From Rhizobium ruizarguesonis (GTDB lineage Bacteria > Pseudomonadota > Alphaproteobacteria > Rhizobiales > Rhizobiaceae), in contig NZ_PQIG01000001.1 in assembly GCF_012349115.1 (NCBI RefSeq), positions 1-64,000 on the forward strand: a DNA stretch of 64,000 bases, read 5' to 3'. Position numbers and translations under genes: made by a program. The notes beneath the pieces were generated by a model. It had not been told where the DNA came from. It did no database searches and saw only the letters and a list, made by a program, of their open reading frames with translations. Below, one piece after another: positions 31,206 through 40,383 of the stretch. Each line of letters begins with the position of its first letter. Position 1 is the stretch's first letter.

Positions 31206-32216
31206 ATGAAAACAACATTTGCATTCGCGGCGGTTGCCGCATTCGTGGCTGTGTCCGCACCGGCGCACGCCGACAACATGGTCTTCTCGAGCTGGGGAGG
31301 AACGACCCAGGACGCGCAGAAGGCTGCATGGGCCAGCCCATTCACCGAGAAGACCGGCATCACCGTCGTACAGGACGGGCCGACGGATTACGGCAAGCTC
31401 AAGGCGATGGTCGAGGCTGGCCAGGTTACCTGGGACGTTGTCGACGTCGAAGGTGACTATGCCGCCCAGGCCGGCAAGAATGGCCAGCTGGAAAAACTCG
31501 ATTTCTCCGTCATCGACAAATCCAAGCTCGATCCGCGCTTCGTGACCGACTATTCGGTCGGCAGCTTCTATTATTCCTTCGTGATCGGCTGCAATGCCGA
31601 TGCCGTCAGCGCCTGCCCGAAGACCTGGGCGGACCTGTTCGACACGACAAAGTTTCCGGGAAAGCGCACATTCTACAAGTGGTCGGCTCCCGGCGTCATC
31701 GAAGCGGCGCTGCTTGCCGACGGCGTGGCTGCCGACAAGCTCTATCCGCTTGATCTCGACCGCGCCTTCAAGAAGCTCGATACGATCAAATCGGATATCG
31801 TCTGGTGGTCGGGCGGCGCACAGTCGCAGCAGCTTCTGGCATCCGCCGAGGCTCCCTTCGGCAGCATTTGGAACGGCCGCATGACCGCGCTTGCTGCGAG
31901 CGGTATCAAGACCGAGACCTCATGGGAACAGAACATCACCGCTGCCGATTCGCTCGTCGTGCCGAAGGGTTCGCCGAACGCGGAAGCCGCGATGAAGTTC
32001 ATTGCAATGGCGACCGCGGCCGAACCGCAGGCCGCTCTTGCAAAAGCCACCGGATATGCACCAATCAACGTTGACTCGGCCAAGCTGATGGATCCGGAGA
32101 CGGCCAAGACCCTGCCGGATCAGCAGACGGCAAGCCAGGTGAATGCCGACATGAACTACTGGGCTGATAATCGCGATGCCATCGGCGAGAAGTGGTACGC
32201 CTGGCAGGCGAAATAG
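31206..32216 (+). CDS. PotD-like periplasmic binding protein of the GntR-controlled importer
   Basis: This 336-residue extracellular solute-binding protein of the spermidine/putrescine class has a signal peptide ending near AHA-DNM. VFSSWGGTTQDAQKAAWASPF begins the mature domain, followed by GQVTWDVVDVEGDYAAQAG, TWADLFDTTKFPGKRTF and VWWSGGAQSQQLLAS. It delivers the compound degraded by the upstream enzymes. A paralogue is encoded at 50914 with the same landmarks. Confidence 0.88.
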   Translation: MKTTFAFAAVAAFVAVSAPAHADNMVFSSWGGTTQDAQKAAWASPFTEKTGITVVQDGPTDYGKLKAMVEAGQVTWDVVDVEGDYAAQAGKNGQLEKLDFSVIDKSKLDPRFVTDYSVGSFYYSFVIGCNADAVSACPKTWADLFDTTKFPGKRTFYKWSAPGVIEAALLADGVAADKLYPLDLDRAFKKLDTIKSDIVWWSGGAQSQQLLASAEAPFGSIWNGRMTALAASGIKTETSWEQNITAADSLVVPKGSPNAEAAMKFIAMATAAEPQAALAKATGYAPINVDSAKLMDPETAKTLPDQQTASQVNADMNYWADNRDAIGEKWYAWQAK

Positions 32217-32232
32217 CCTGAAACTTGAGAAC

Positions 32233-32258
32233 GGGCACGGCGGCGGTTCGCCGTGCCC
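32233..32258. terminator. hairpin after the binding-protein gene
   Basis: GGGCACGGCG (32233-32242) and CGCCGTGCCC (32249-32258) form a perfect 10-bp stem. With no T-run, it probably stabilises the abundant binding-protein message and limits read-through into the permease genes. Confidence 0.6.
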
Positions 32259-32326
32259 CCCGCAGCGTCGGTGCCCGTTTGTTGGACCTCGGCGCCTGCG
32301 GAATTTGACGGGTGGGAAGGACTGTC

Positions 32327-33199
32327 ATGTCGACATATAGCGATGCCTCCGGCGCAATTGCGCCCCTGCCAAAGGTGCGCAGGGCAACAGGGTTCGGCGG
32401 GGTCCTTCCGGCTCTCGCCTTCGTGACGATCTTTTTCATCGCGCCGGTAGCGGTGCTCTTGTTGCGAAGCGTTCTGGAACCCGTGCCGGGCTTTGGAAAC
32501 TATGCGCAGCTCATCGGATCCGCGACCTATCTCAAGATCTTCGCCAATACCTTCATCGTCTCGGGTCTCGTCACGGTGATTTCGCTGCTGATCGGATTTC
32601 CCGTTGCCTGGGCGCTGGCAATCATGCCCGGGCGCCTGACGTCGGTGATCTTTGCGATCCTGCTCCTGTCAATGTGGACCAACCTGCTTGCCCGCACCTA
32701 TGCCTGGATGGTGCTTTTGCAGCGGACGGGGCTCATTAATAAGATGCTGATCGGAATGGGGCTGATCGACAAGCCCTTGGCCCTCGTCAACAACCTGACC
32801 GGGGTGACGATCGGCATGACCTATATCATGCTGCCCTTCATCATCCTGCCGCTCTACGGCGTGATCAAGAAGATCGACCCGTCGACCCTGCAGGCGGCAG
32901 CACTTTGCGGCGCCAACCGGTGGCAGTGCCTGACCCGTGTCCTGCTGCCCTTGGCCATGCCGGGCATGGCGGCCGGTGCCCTCATGGTCTTCGTCATGTC
33001 GCTTGGTTATTTCGTCACGCCGTCGCTTCTCGGCGGCACTGCGAACATGATGCTCGCAGAGCTGATTGCGCAATTCGTGCAGTCGCTGGTCAATTGGGGA
33101 ATGGGAGGTGCTGCGGCGCTGGTTCTCCTCGTGGTGACCCTGCTGCTTTATGCCGTGCAGCTGCGCTTCCTCGGCAACCAGAACCCGGGAGGGCGTTGA
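32327..33199 (+). CDS. PotB-like ABC importer permease
   Basis: This 290-residue inner-membrane protein has about six membrane helices (LAFVTIFFIAPVAVLLL as the first) and the coupling loop AAALCGANRWQCLTRVLLPLAMPGM (in part) near 190-212. GGAAGGA precedes ATG 32327. It forms the transmembrane channel with the next permease and is energised by the PotA-like ATPase. Gene order D-B-C-A follows polyamine-type importers. Confidence 0.87.
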   Translation: MSTYSDASGAIAPLPKVRRATGFGGVLPALAFVTIFFIAPVAVLLLRSVLEPVPGFGNYAQLIGSATYLKIFANTFIVSGLVTVISLLIGFPVAWALAIMPGRLTSVIFAILLLSMWTNLLARTYAWMVLLQRTGLINKMLIGMGLIDKPLALVNNLTGVTIGMTYIMLPFIILPLYGVIKKIDPSTLQAAALCGANRWQCLTRVLLPLAMPGMAAGALMVFVMSLGYFVTPSLLGGTANMMLAELIAQFVQSLVNWGMGGAAALVLLVVTLLLYAVQLRFLGNQNPGGR

Positions 33200-33200
33200 C

Positions 33201-34001
33201 ATGTTGCTCAATTTCGACCGCCTCGGCTGGTGGAAATATATCCTGCTGGCGATCACGCTTCTGACTGCGGGCTTTCTGCTGCTGCCGATCGTCTTTATCG
33301 CGGCGCTTTCCTTCGGCTCCTCGCAATGGCTGATCTTTCCGCCGCCCGGCTGGACGTTTCAGTGGTACAGCGAACTCTTTGCCGATCCGCGCTGGCTGGA
33401 ATCGGCCTGGACGAGCTTCAAGATCGCGGTCATCGTGACGATCCTGTCGGTGCTGCTCGGGCTCGTGACCTCCTTCGGGCTGGTGCGCGGTTCGTTCCTG
33501 TTCCGCGATGCGCTGAAAGCGCTGTTCCTGACACCGATGATCCTTCCCGTCGTGGTTCTTGCGGTCGCCCTCTACGCCTTCTTTCTGAGGATCGGTCTTG
33601 GCGGCACGCTGGCGGGTTTCGTCATTTCGCACCTCGTTCTTGCGCTGCCCTTCTCGATCCTCTCCATCTCAAGTGCGCTGGAGGGCTTCGACAAGTCGAT
33701 CGAGGATGCGGCGGTTCTGTGCGGCGCCTCGCCTCTGGAAGCAAAGATCAGGGTCACCCTGCCGGCGATCAGCCATGGGCTGTTTTCGGCGGCCGTCTTC
33801 TCGTTCCTGACATCCTGGGACGAGGTGGTGGTGGCGATCTTCATGTCCAGCCCGACCCTGCAGACGCTGCCGGTAAAAGTATGGGCGACGCTCCGGCAGG
33901 ACCTGACGCCGGTTGTCGCTGCGGCGTCGACCCTTCTCATCCTTTTGACGATCATCTTGATGGCGCTTGTTGCCGTCGTGCGTAAGGTACTGAAACAATG
34001 A
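33201..34001 (+). CDS. PotC-like ABC importer permease
   Basis: This 266-residue inner-membrane protein has about six helices and the EAA loop DAAVLCGASPLEAKIRVTLPAI near 170-191. ATG 33201 is one base after the upstream stop and has GGGAGGG before it. Its 3' end overlaps the ATPase start as ATGA. It is the second channel subunit of the importer. Confidence 0.87.
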   Translation: MLLNFDRLGWWKYILLAITLLTAGFLLLPIVFIAALSFGSSQWLIFPPPGWTFQWYSELFADPRWLESAWTSFKIAVIVTILSVLLGLVTSFGLVRGSFLFRDALKALFLTPMILPVVVLAVALYAFFLRIGLGGTLAGFVISHLVLALPFSILSISSALEGFDKSIEDAAVLCGASPLEAKIRVTLPAISHGLFSAAVFSFLTSWDEVVVAIFMSSPTLQTLPVKVWATLRQDLTPVVAAASTLLILLTIILMALVAVVRKVLKQ

Positions 34002-35077
34002 GAGAACCATTCCTTCAGATCCGCGGAATACGCAAGGAATACGGCCCTGTCGTCGCCGTCCACGACGTCAATCTCGACGTCCGGCGCGGGGAGTTCCTGA
34101 CCTTTCTCGGACCGTCCGGATCCGGGAAGAGCACGACCCTCTACATTCTGGCCGGCTTTGAAACGCCGACGAAAGGCGACATCACGCTGGAAGGCAAGAC
34201 CCTGCTCGCCACGCCGTCGCACAAGCGCAACATCGGTATGGTGTTCCAGCGCTACACCCTGTTTCCGCATCTGACGGTGGGCGAAAACATCGCATTTCCG
34301 CTGAAGGTCAGGCGCAAGTCCAAGGCCGAGGTCGACAGCAAGGTGAAGGATATGCTGCGCCTCGTTAGGCTCGAAGGCTTCGAGGATCGCAAGCCTGCGC
34401 AAATGTCCGGCGGCCAGCAGCAGCGCGTCGCCCTTGCCAGAGCCCTTGCCTATGATCCGCCGGTGCTTCTGATGGACGAGCCGTTGTCGGCGCTCGACAA
34501 GAAGCTGCGCGAGGAAATCCAGCATGAGATACGCCGGATCCATCAGCAGACCGAAGTGACGATCCTCTATGTCACCCACGACCAGGAGGAGGCGCTGCGG
34601 CTCTCCGATCGCATCGCCGTCTTTTCCAAGGGCGTCATCGATCAGATCGGCACAGGCCCGGAACTCTACGCCAATCCGCGGACCCGCTTCGTTGCCGAAT
34701 TCATCGGCGACAGCGACTTCATTTCATGCGACCTGCTGTCATCCTCCGATGGACAGGCCACCATTTCGCTTGGCGGCGGGAGCGTCTTCAATCATATTCC
34801 GGTGCATGGAAAAGGAACCTCCGGGACGAGGGCAGCCCTGATGCTGAGGCCTGAGCGCATTCGATTGTCGCGCGCCCAGGCGGCGGGAGCGGGTCTTGCC
34901 GCAACGGTCAGCGACATTACCTTTCTCGGCAACAATATTCACGTCTCGACCGAGACGGCGACAGGCGAGGCGCTGGCGGTTCGCCTGCCGTTCGGCCATG
35001 AGGCTATCGCTGGGCTCAGCCGTGGAGATATAGTCCATCTGGATTTCGATCCCGGTGCTGCTCACGTATTCTGTTGA
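33998..35077 (+). CDS. PotA-like ABC importer ATPase
   Basis: This 359-residue protein has Walker [10 protein letters not shown] (38-46), Q-loop VFQRYTLFPHLTV, signature MSGGQQQR, Walker B LLMDEPLSALD and H-loop VTHDQEEA. A C-terminal TOBE-like domain (about 280-359) is typical of PotA/MalK-type ATPases. It couples ATP hydrolysis to uptake by the two preceding permeases. A dehydrogenase gene follows within 11 bases. Confidence 0.9.
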   Translation: MREPFLQIRGIRKEYGPVVAVHDVNLDVRRGEFLTFLGPSGSGKSTTLYILAGFETPTKGDITLEGKTLLATPSHKRNIGMVFQRYTLFPHLTVGENIAFPLKVRRKSKAEVDSKVKDMLRLVRLEGFEDRKPAQMSGGQQQRVALARALAYDPPVLLMDEPLSALDKKLREEIQHEIRRIHQQTEVTILYVTHDQEEALRLSDRIAVFSKGVIDQIGTGPELYANPRTRFVAEFIGDSDFISCDLLSSSDGQATISLGGGSVFNHIPVHGKGTSGTRAALMLRPERIRLSRAQAAGAGLAATVSDITFLGNNIHVSTETATGEALAVRLPFGHEAIAGLSRGDIVHLDFDPGAAHVFC

Positions 35078-35087
35078 AAGTTGTCAT

Positions 35088-36542
35088 ATGAAGCTCAATG
35101 ATCCCTCGCTGTTCCGTCAGGCATGCCCCATCGCCGATCGCTGGATCGAAGCGGAAGGCCGCAAGGCGGCGACGGTCCGCAATCCGGCCACAGGCGAGCC
35201 GCTGGGGGTGGTCCCTGACCTCGGTGCGGCGGAAACGGAGGATGCCATCCGCGCCGCCGTGATTGCCCAGAAGCTTTGGGCGAAGAAGACCGCCGGGGAG
35301 CGCGCCGCCGTTCTGAAGGCTTGGCACCGCCTGATGATCGAAAACCGCGACGACCTGGCGATGATCCTGACTCTGGAACAGGGAAAGCCGCTCGCCGAGG
35401 CCAAGGGGGAGATCACCTATGGCGCGAGCTTCATCGAATGGTTCGCCGAAGAGGCAAGACGCATCAACGGCGAGACCATCCCGGGACATCAGGCCGACAA
35501 GCGGATCCTCGTCCTGCGCCAGCCGGCAGGCGTGGTGGCGGCGATCACGCCGTGGAACTTTCCGAACGCGATGATCACCCGCAAGATTGGCCCCGCGCTT
35601 GCCGCCGGCTGTGCCGTCGTCCTCAAGCCGGCGCTGCAGACGCCATTCTCCGCCATTGCGATCGCCGTTCTCGGTGAGCGTGCCGGCCTGCCGCCGGGGC
35701 TTCTCAACATCGTCACGGGTGACGCAGCAGCAATTGGCGGGGCGCTGACGGCAAGCCGTGACGTTCGGGTCCTGACATTTACCGGCTCCACCCGGACGGG
35801 CGAGCTGCTTTACCGACAATGCGCGCCGACGATCAAAAAGCTCGGTCTCGAACTTGGCGGCAATGCACCCTTCATCGTGTTCGACGACGCCGATCTCGAC
35901 GCTGCCGTCGAAGGCGCGCTCATCGCCAAGTTCCGCAACAACGGCCAGACCTGCGTCTGCGCCAATCGGCTTTATGTCCAGGACGGCGTCTATGAGGCAT
36001 TTGCCTCCAAGCTCGCCGCGGCGGTTTCGGGCCTGAAGGTCGGCAATGGTCTCGACCGTGACGTCGTGCTTGGCCCGCTGATCGACGACAATGCCGTCGC
36101 CAAAGTCGAAAGCCATATCCGCGATGCCGTTTCAAAGGGCGCCGGGATCGTTTCAGGGGGCAAGCGCCATGCGCTTGGCGGTCATTTCTTCGAGCCGACG
36201 ATCCTGCGCGATGTCGCTGCCGGCATGCAGGTCGCACGCGAGGAAACCTTCGGGCCGCTTGCACCGCTTTTTCGCTTCCGCGACGAAGAGGACGTCATCG
36301 AACAGGCAAACGACACCGAGTTCGGGCTTGCTTCGTATTTTTACGCTCGCGATCTGTCGCGAGTATTTCGTGTGGCCGAAGCGCTCGAATATGGGATGGT
36401 CGGCGTCAATACCGGTCTCGTCTCGACGGCCGAGGCTCCGTTCGGCGGCGTGAAAATGTCGGGCCTCGGTCGCGAAGGGTCGCGGCACGGATTGGACGAA
36501 TATACCGAGCTTAAATATGTATGCCTGGGCGGCATTGCCTGA
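35088..36542 (+). CDS. NAD-dependent aldehyde (succinate-semialdehyde-type) dehydrogenase
   Basis: This 484-residue protein is closest to GabD-type enzymes: AAITPWNFPNAMITRKIGPALAAGC (in part), FTGSTRTGELL, LELGGNAPFIVFDDADLDAAV (in part, catalytic Glu) and the GQTCVCANRL catalytic Cys motif. ATG 35088 leaves a 10-base gap to the ATPase gene. It probably oxidises a short semialdehyde late in the pathway, feeding succinate or a similar acid to the TCA cycle. A second aldehyde dehydrogenase in the operon suggests two aldehyde intermediates. Confidence 0.88.
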   Translation: MKLNDPSLFRQACPIADRWIEAEGRKAATVRNPATGEPLGVVPDLGAAETEDAIRAAVIAQKLWAKKTAGERAAVLKAWHRLMIENRDDLAMILTLEQGKPLAEAKGEITYGASFIEWFAEEARRINGETIPGHQADKRILVLRQPAGVVAAITPWNFPNAMITRKIGPALAAGCAVVLKPALQTPFSAIAIAVLGERAGLPPGLLNIVTGDAAAIGGALTASRDVRVLTFTGSTRTGELLYRQCAPTIKKLGLELGGNAPFIVFDDADLDAAVEGALIAKFRNNGQTCVCANRLYVQDGVYEAFASKLAAAVSGLKVGNGLDRDVVLGPLIDDNAVAKVESHIRDAVSKGAGIVSGGKRHALGGHFFEPTILRDVAAGMQVAREETFGPLAPLFRFRDEEDVIEQANDTEFGLASYFYARDLSRVFRVAEALEYGMVGVNTGLVSTAEAPFGGVKMSGLGREGSRHGLDEYTELKYVCLGGIA

Positions 36543-36580
36543 ACTGGTCGATGTTTGCGGTTTGCCGCAAAGAAAGACGG

Positions 36581-36614
36581 GAACGCATCGGCAAACGGTT
36601 TTTCCGATGCGTTC
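36581..36614. terminator. hairpin between convergent operons
   Basis: GAACGCATCGG (36581-36591) and CCGATGCGTTC (36604-36614) form a perfect 11-bp stem with a 12-base loop ending in a T-run. A smaller stem, TTTGCGG/CCGCAAA, lies at 36554-36571. They lie between the GntR operon and the convergent heptose operon and probably end both transcripts. Confidence 0.65.
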
Positions 36615-36649
36615 TGTTAGTCCTCAAAGCTCGGGGGAAATTCAAACCC

Positions 36650-38179
36650 CTAAAGTGCCGAGTTTGTTTCCGTTTCGGCGAGGCGATGGGCGATGCGGTC
36701 GGCATTGGCCATGATCGTCATCGTGACGTATTTCGAGGACAGATCCGGAAGGATCGAACCGTCGACGATGTGGAGACCGGAATGGAGATTCAATTCGCCG
36801 TCTGAAGAGGTACCGAACGGACCGGACGCGCCCATAGGCAAGGTGCCGGCAAAATGGGCGTCGATGCCGGGTTCCGCCAGCGACACGCCCGGGAGCTGAA
36901 TGAGACCCAGCCGTTTCCATTCCCGGCGGAGCGTCTTTTTCAAGGCCTCGGCGCGGATGTCGAAACCTTCCGCGAAGCCGCCGCGGACGGTCAGACCCTT
37001 TCCTGCCGTTTCGTCCCGACGGATGTAGCTTCGGCTTTGATTGCCGGGATAATAGATCGTCGCGACGAGGAGACTGCTCCCGATAAACTCGAACGCCGCG
37101 CGCCCGGCTTTTCGACCGAGCGGCATCCTGTTGATGAAGCTCTGCGCCGGCAGCGTACCAACTTCATAGATCGCTCCCGTCACGTAATCGGATGCGCCGT
37201 CGCCGTAGCGCAGAGATAATCCGAGCTGCGCAAGGCTGTGTGTCGCCGTCGGCGAACGCAACATTCTTGCGGGAGAGAGCAGGGGAATGGCCAGCGTGGG
37301 ACTGTTCAGAAGACGCAGTCCCTGCGCGTCAATCGGCAGGAGGTCCGACAGCAGGGCGGCCGTTCCAAGGACTCCTGCGGCCAGAATGATCCTCGGTGCG
37401 GAAAATGACGATCCGTCTGCCGTTCTGACCGTCCAGCCCGAGCTGCGTGTCAACGAGACGGCCCGCATATTATCGAGCAAACGAAAATGTGGAGACTTTC
37501 GCAACAGCAGCAGATCCTGCCTGCTGTTATAGATCGCGCCGGTCGGGCAGCCATAAAGACAGTCGCCGCGCAGATCGCATGCTGCGCGCCCGGACCTCGC
37601 CTGCGAAAGTATGGCATTGACGGCGGGAAAAAGCCAGAACGATCCATCAGCCGGCTTTGCGGCCTGATGTCGATGGAGAACATGGGCCGCTGTCGCTCCA
37701 AGCGGCAGGACGGGCTCACTGTCAGCGCCTGTCGTAGAATCCGCATTCCTGCTGATGCCGATGCGCTTGGCGACATGCTCGTAGGATCTCTGCAAGGAGG
37801 CGATGTCTATCGGCCAAGCCGCGATGTCCTCGGCATCGAGATAGCTGATTTGCGCTCCCCAGATGTTGGAGAGACCGCCGCGGGCAAGGCTGCCGATCGG
37901 GAAGAAGCCGTTGCCGGTTATGCCGGATTGGTCTCGAAAAGGTTCGAGAATTCCTCGTGCAATGGGGGTCTGCAATTTCGGCGAACTTCCGTCGTCCGTT
38001 CGCAGCGATTCCAGATTGCTTCCGAGGACGCGGACGCTGCGGCTTTCCTCCCGCGATCCGGCGTCATCCCCGCCATCCAGCATCAGAACGCGGCGTCCGG
38101 CCGCGATCAGGGGAAACGCCGCGGAGACACCGGCAGGTCCGCTGCCGATGATGATGAAGTCGGCGTCCGGCCCATTCAT
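36650..38179 (-). CDS. GMC-family FAD oxidoreductase
   Basis: This 509-residue protein starts with the FAD loop IIIGSGPAGVSAAFPL. It has ACDLRGDCLYGCPTGAIYNS mid-protein, and the C-terminal GMC signature with HFAGTLPMG (about 445-453) and the IVDGSILPDLSSKYVTMTIMANADRIAH segment (in part). GMC enzymes oxidise alcohols, including sugars. It is the last gene of a left-pointing glycoconjugate operon and overlaps its upstream neighbour as ATGA. It may oxidise a sugar or lipid alcohol of the product. Confidence 0.82.
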   Translation of the reverse strand: MNGPDADFIIIGSGPAGVSAAFPLIAAGRRVLMLDGGDDAGSREESRSVRVLGSNLESLRTDDGSSPKLQTPIARGILEPFRDQSGITGNGFFPIGSLARGGLSNIWGAQISYLDAEDIAAWPIDIASLQRSYEHVAKRIGISRNADSTTGADSEPVLPLGATAAHVLHRHQAAKPADGSFWLFPAVNAILSQARSGRAACDLRGDCLYGCPTGAIYNSRQDLLLLRKSPHFRLLDNMRAVSLTRSSGWTVRTADGSSFSAPRIILAAGVLGTAALLSDLLPIDAQGLRLLNSPTLAIPLLSPARMLRSPTATHSLAQLGLSLRYGDGASDYVTGAIYEVGTLPAQSFINRMPLGRKAGRAAFEFIGSSLLVATIYYPGNQSRSYIRRDETAGKGLTVRGGFAEGFDIRAEALKKTLRREWKRLGLIQLPGVSLAEPGIDAHFAGTLPMGASGPFGTSSDGELNLHSGLHIVDGSILPDLSSKYVTMTIMANADRIAHRLAETETNSAL

Positions 38180-39393
38180 CGATATCTCCCCGCTAAAAGC
38201 GCGCGGAACGGAAAGAGCAAGACGTCGCTGGAAATCGCCAGTATCGCGCCGAAAAATCCGGCTATTTTGCCCGGGCGCCTTTCCGGTTCGCTCGCGAGGT
38301 CGGCCAAGTAAAGGGCTTGCGCGAGGCGATGCCGTGTTCGATTGGCCGGCGGTTCAAAGAGGGCCAGCAAACCAGGATGCCTGATCATTGCCGGGGAAAG
38401 GCCAAGCGGCGACAATCCCTCATGCCGCAGCCCTTCGCAGAGTCGCTGCAGCGGTATTTCGGTGGGCGCGATGCCCAGATATCGCAGCAGGGCCTCTGCC
38501 TCACGTCGCGATTGCTCCTCGTTTGTCTGGCCGAATTCTCCTGCAAGCGTAGTCGCCGGGTCGGATAGGTTCAACATCAGGAGCCTGAGGCTCTCGCCGC
38601 TCTCCATCGGCGCGGCGCCTGCAAGCCCGAGCACGCGTTCCGGATCGACCGTGGGAATCAACGGGAGAAGTTTCGTCATGCGGCAGGCGAGGAGTGCGGC
38701 GGTCAGCGGAACCGGTATGAAATGAAGCTTGCCCTTACCCTGGCCGCGGCGGAGAATTCTGAGCCAGGCGGCAAAGCTTATGGGCTTTTCCTGCGCCAGC
38801 ACAAAGGTCTGCAGCGGCTGGTCCTCTCCGGTCGCGAGCGCCAGCAGGCCTGCGGCGACTTCGTCGAGATGAATGGGCTGAACTTTTCGGCTGAGCCCTA
38901 TCATCGGCAGGATTGGACTAAGCGCCGCCAATTTCGCCATCAGGCCGTACATCGCTGTGCGTGGGCCGCCGTAGACGAGCCCTATTCGCGCAATTCTGAC
39001 GATCGGTGCTGCCTTGCTGGCAACCAAATGCTCTTCGATCCTGAACTTGGTCCGGCCGTAGACATTCAGTGCTTCTCGTCTGGACGAGGTGGACGAGGCA
39101 AAAACGAAGCGCGGCACGCCGGCTGCCTTTGCCGCTTCCGCCAGCTTCAAGGTGCCTGATATATTGACGTTTTCTTCTTCGGCCGCCTCTGGCGAAGTCG
39201 CCCAGGAATGCGCGAGATGGACTAGCCCAACCGCTCCCTCCAGATCGGATGCTGCAGGTTCATCGCCAATGCGCCACGCCGCGCCGGGCCGCCGGCCCAG
39301 TTCAACCACGTCGAAGCCGCGCTCACGCGCCATCGCGACAAGTCTTGCACCGATATAGCCGGTCGATCCGGTGATGATGAGACGTGGTGCCAT
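38176..39393 (-). CDS. NAD(P)-dependent epimerase/dehydratase-like protein with long C-terminal extension
   Basis: This protein has 405 residues. The first 250 or so form an extended short-chain dehydrogenase: ITGSTGYIGARL (6-17) nucleotide loop, FASSTSS, and VYGRTKF with the YxxxK pair. Residues about 250-405 are unlike standard epimerases and end in a hydrophobic segment (GFFGAILAISSDVLLFPFRALLA, in part) that may anchor the protein. It probably modifies the heptose or another sugar. The terminal membrane segment suggests action at the inner membrane. Confidence 0.72.
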   Translation of the reverse strand: MAPRLIITGSTGYIGARLVAMARERGFDVVELGRRPGAAWRIGDEPAASDLEGAVGLVHLAHSWATSPEAAEEENVNISGTLKLAEAAKAAGVPRFVFASSTSSRREALNVYGRTKFRIEEHLVASKAAPIVRIARIGLVYGGPRTAMYGLMAKLAALSPILPMIGLSRKVQPIHLDEVAAGLLALATGEDQPLQTFVLAQEKPISFAAWLRILRRGQGKGKLHFIPVPLTAALLACRMTKLLPLIPTVDPERVLGLAGAAPMESGESLRLLMLNLSDPATTLAGEFGQTNEEQSRREAEALLRYLGIAPTEIPLQRLCEGLRHEGLSPLGLSPAMIRHPGLLALFEPPANRTRHRLAQALYLADLASEPERRPGKIAGFFGAILAISSDVLLFPFRALLAGRYR

Positions 39394-39402
39394 TCACACT
39401 CT

Positions 39403-40383
39403 CTACTGTGCAAAAGCGATGCGCGCGCCGCTCCAGTCAAAACGAAACTCGATTTCCTTGAGCTGCGACAGCGCTTGCCGCACCTTTTCCTGACGATCTT
39501 TGGGGCAATAGAGAACGAGGAAGCCGCCTCCGCCTGCACCCGCAAGCTTGCCACCGATTGCGCCGGCAGCACGTGCTGCCTCGTAAAACTCGTCGATCGC
39601 ACTGTTGGTAATCTTCGATGTCAGCGATCTCTTCATCATCCATCCGCGATGCAGGGCTTCGCCGAACGCACCGAGATCTCCACCCATCAGGATGTCACGC
39701 ATTTCGTAACTCAACTGCACCATGCGCTCGACGGTCCGGAATTTTTCCTCGTCGGCCTCCATGGCTTGCACCTGCGTCGACAGCACCGAGCGCGTATCGC
39801 GCTGGCTTCCTGTGAAAAACAACAGGATGTTGCTCTCGAGTTCCGCCATCTTTTCCGAGCTGAGAACGACGGGCTGGACGTTGACGCTGCCGTTGGAATT
39901 GAATTCGATGAAGTTCAATCCGCCATGTGCGGCCGCATATTGGTCCTGTTTGCCGATCGGCTCCTTCAGGATGTCGATTTCGAGCTTGCAGGCTTCTTCC
40001 GCCAGTTGATCCTTGGAGGCAAAGCGCGACCTGTGGGCGTAGAGCGCATTGATCAGCGCCACGGAAAAGGAACTGGATGATCCCAAGCCGGTTCCCGAAG
40101 GAATGTCGGCGACCGAAGCAACTTCGATGCCAGGCTCGAGCTGATGCATTCGCAGGGCCTCGCGCAGCAGCGGATGCGCGATCTCCTCAAGCGTGTCGGC
40201 GAGCTCGGTGCGTGTATATTTGAGATGATACTTCTTTTCGTTGAAGTAGCTATGCACGATAACAAAGCTGTACTTGGCGATCGCGCAGGACAATACCGCG
40301 CCCGCCTGACGGCGGTAGTAGGACGCTATGTCAGAGCCGCCTCCGGCGAAGCTGACCCGAAAAGGTGCGGATGAAACGATCAA
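39403..40383 (-). CDS. hddA: GHMP-family heptose 7-phosphate kinase, HddA-like
   Basis: This 326-residue GHMP kinase begins SAPFRVSFAGGGSDIASYY, as in D-glycero-alpha-D-manno-heptose 7-phosphate kinases. The ATP loop is PSGTGLGSSSS (95-105) and the C-terminal motif is GAIGGKLAGAGGGGFLVLYC. It would phosphorylate heptose 7-phosphate at C1. Its gene abuts that of a fusion protein carrying the next two pathway activities, and GmhA lies at the head of the operon. A fucose-kinase-like role is an alternative. Confidence 0.85.
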   Translation of the reverse strand: MIVSSAPFRVSFAGGGSDIASYYRRQAGAVLSCAIAKYSFVIVHSYFNEKKYHLKYTRTELADTLEEIAHPLLREALRMHQLEPGIEVASVADIPSGTGLGSSSSFSVALINALYAHRSRFASKDQLAEEACKLEIDILKEPIGKQDQYAAAHGGLNFIEFNSNGSVNVQPVVLSSEKMAELESNILLFFTGSQRDTRSVLSTQVQAMEADEEKFRTVERMVQLSYEMRDILMGGDLGAFGEALHRGWMMKRSLTSKITNSAIDEFYEAARAAGAIGGKLAGAGGGGFLVLYCPKDRQEKVRQALSQLKEIEFRFDWSGARIAFAQ

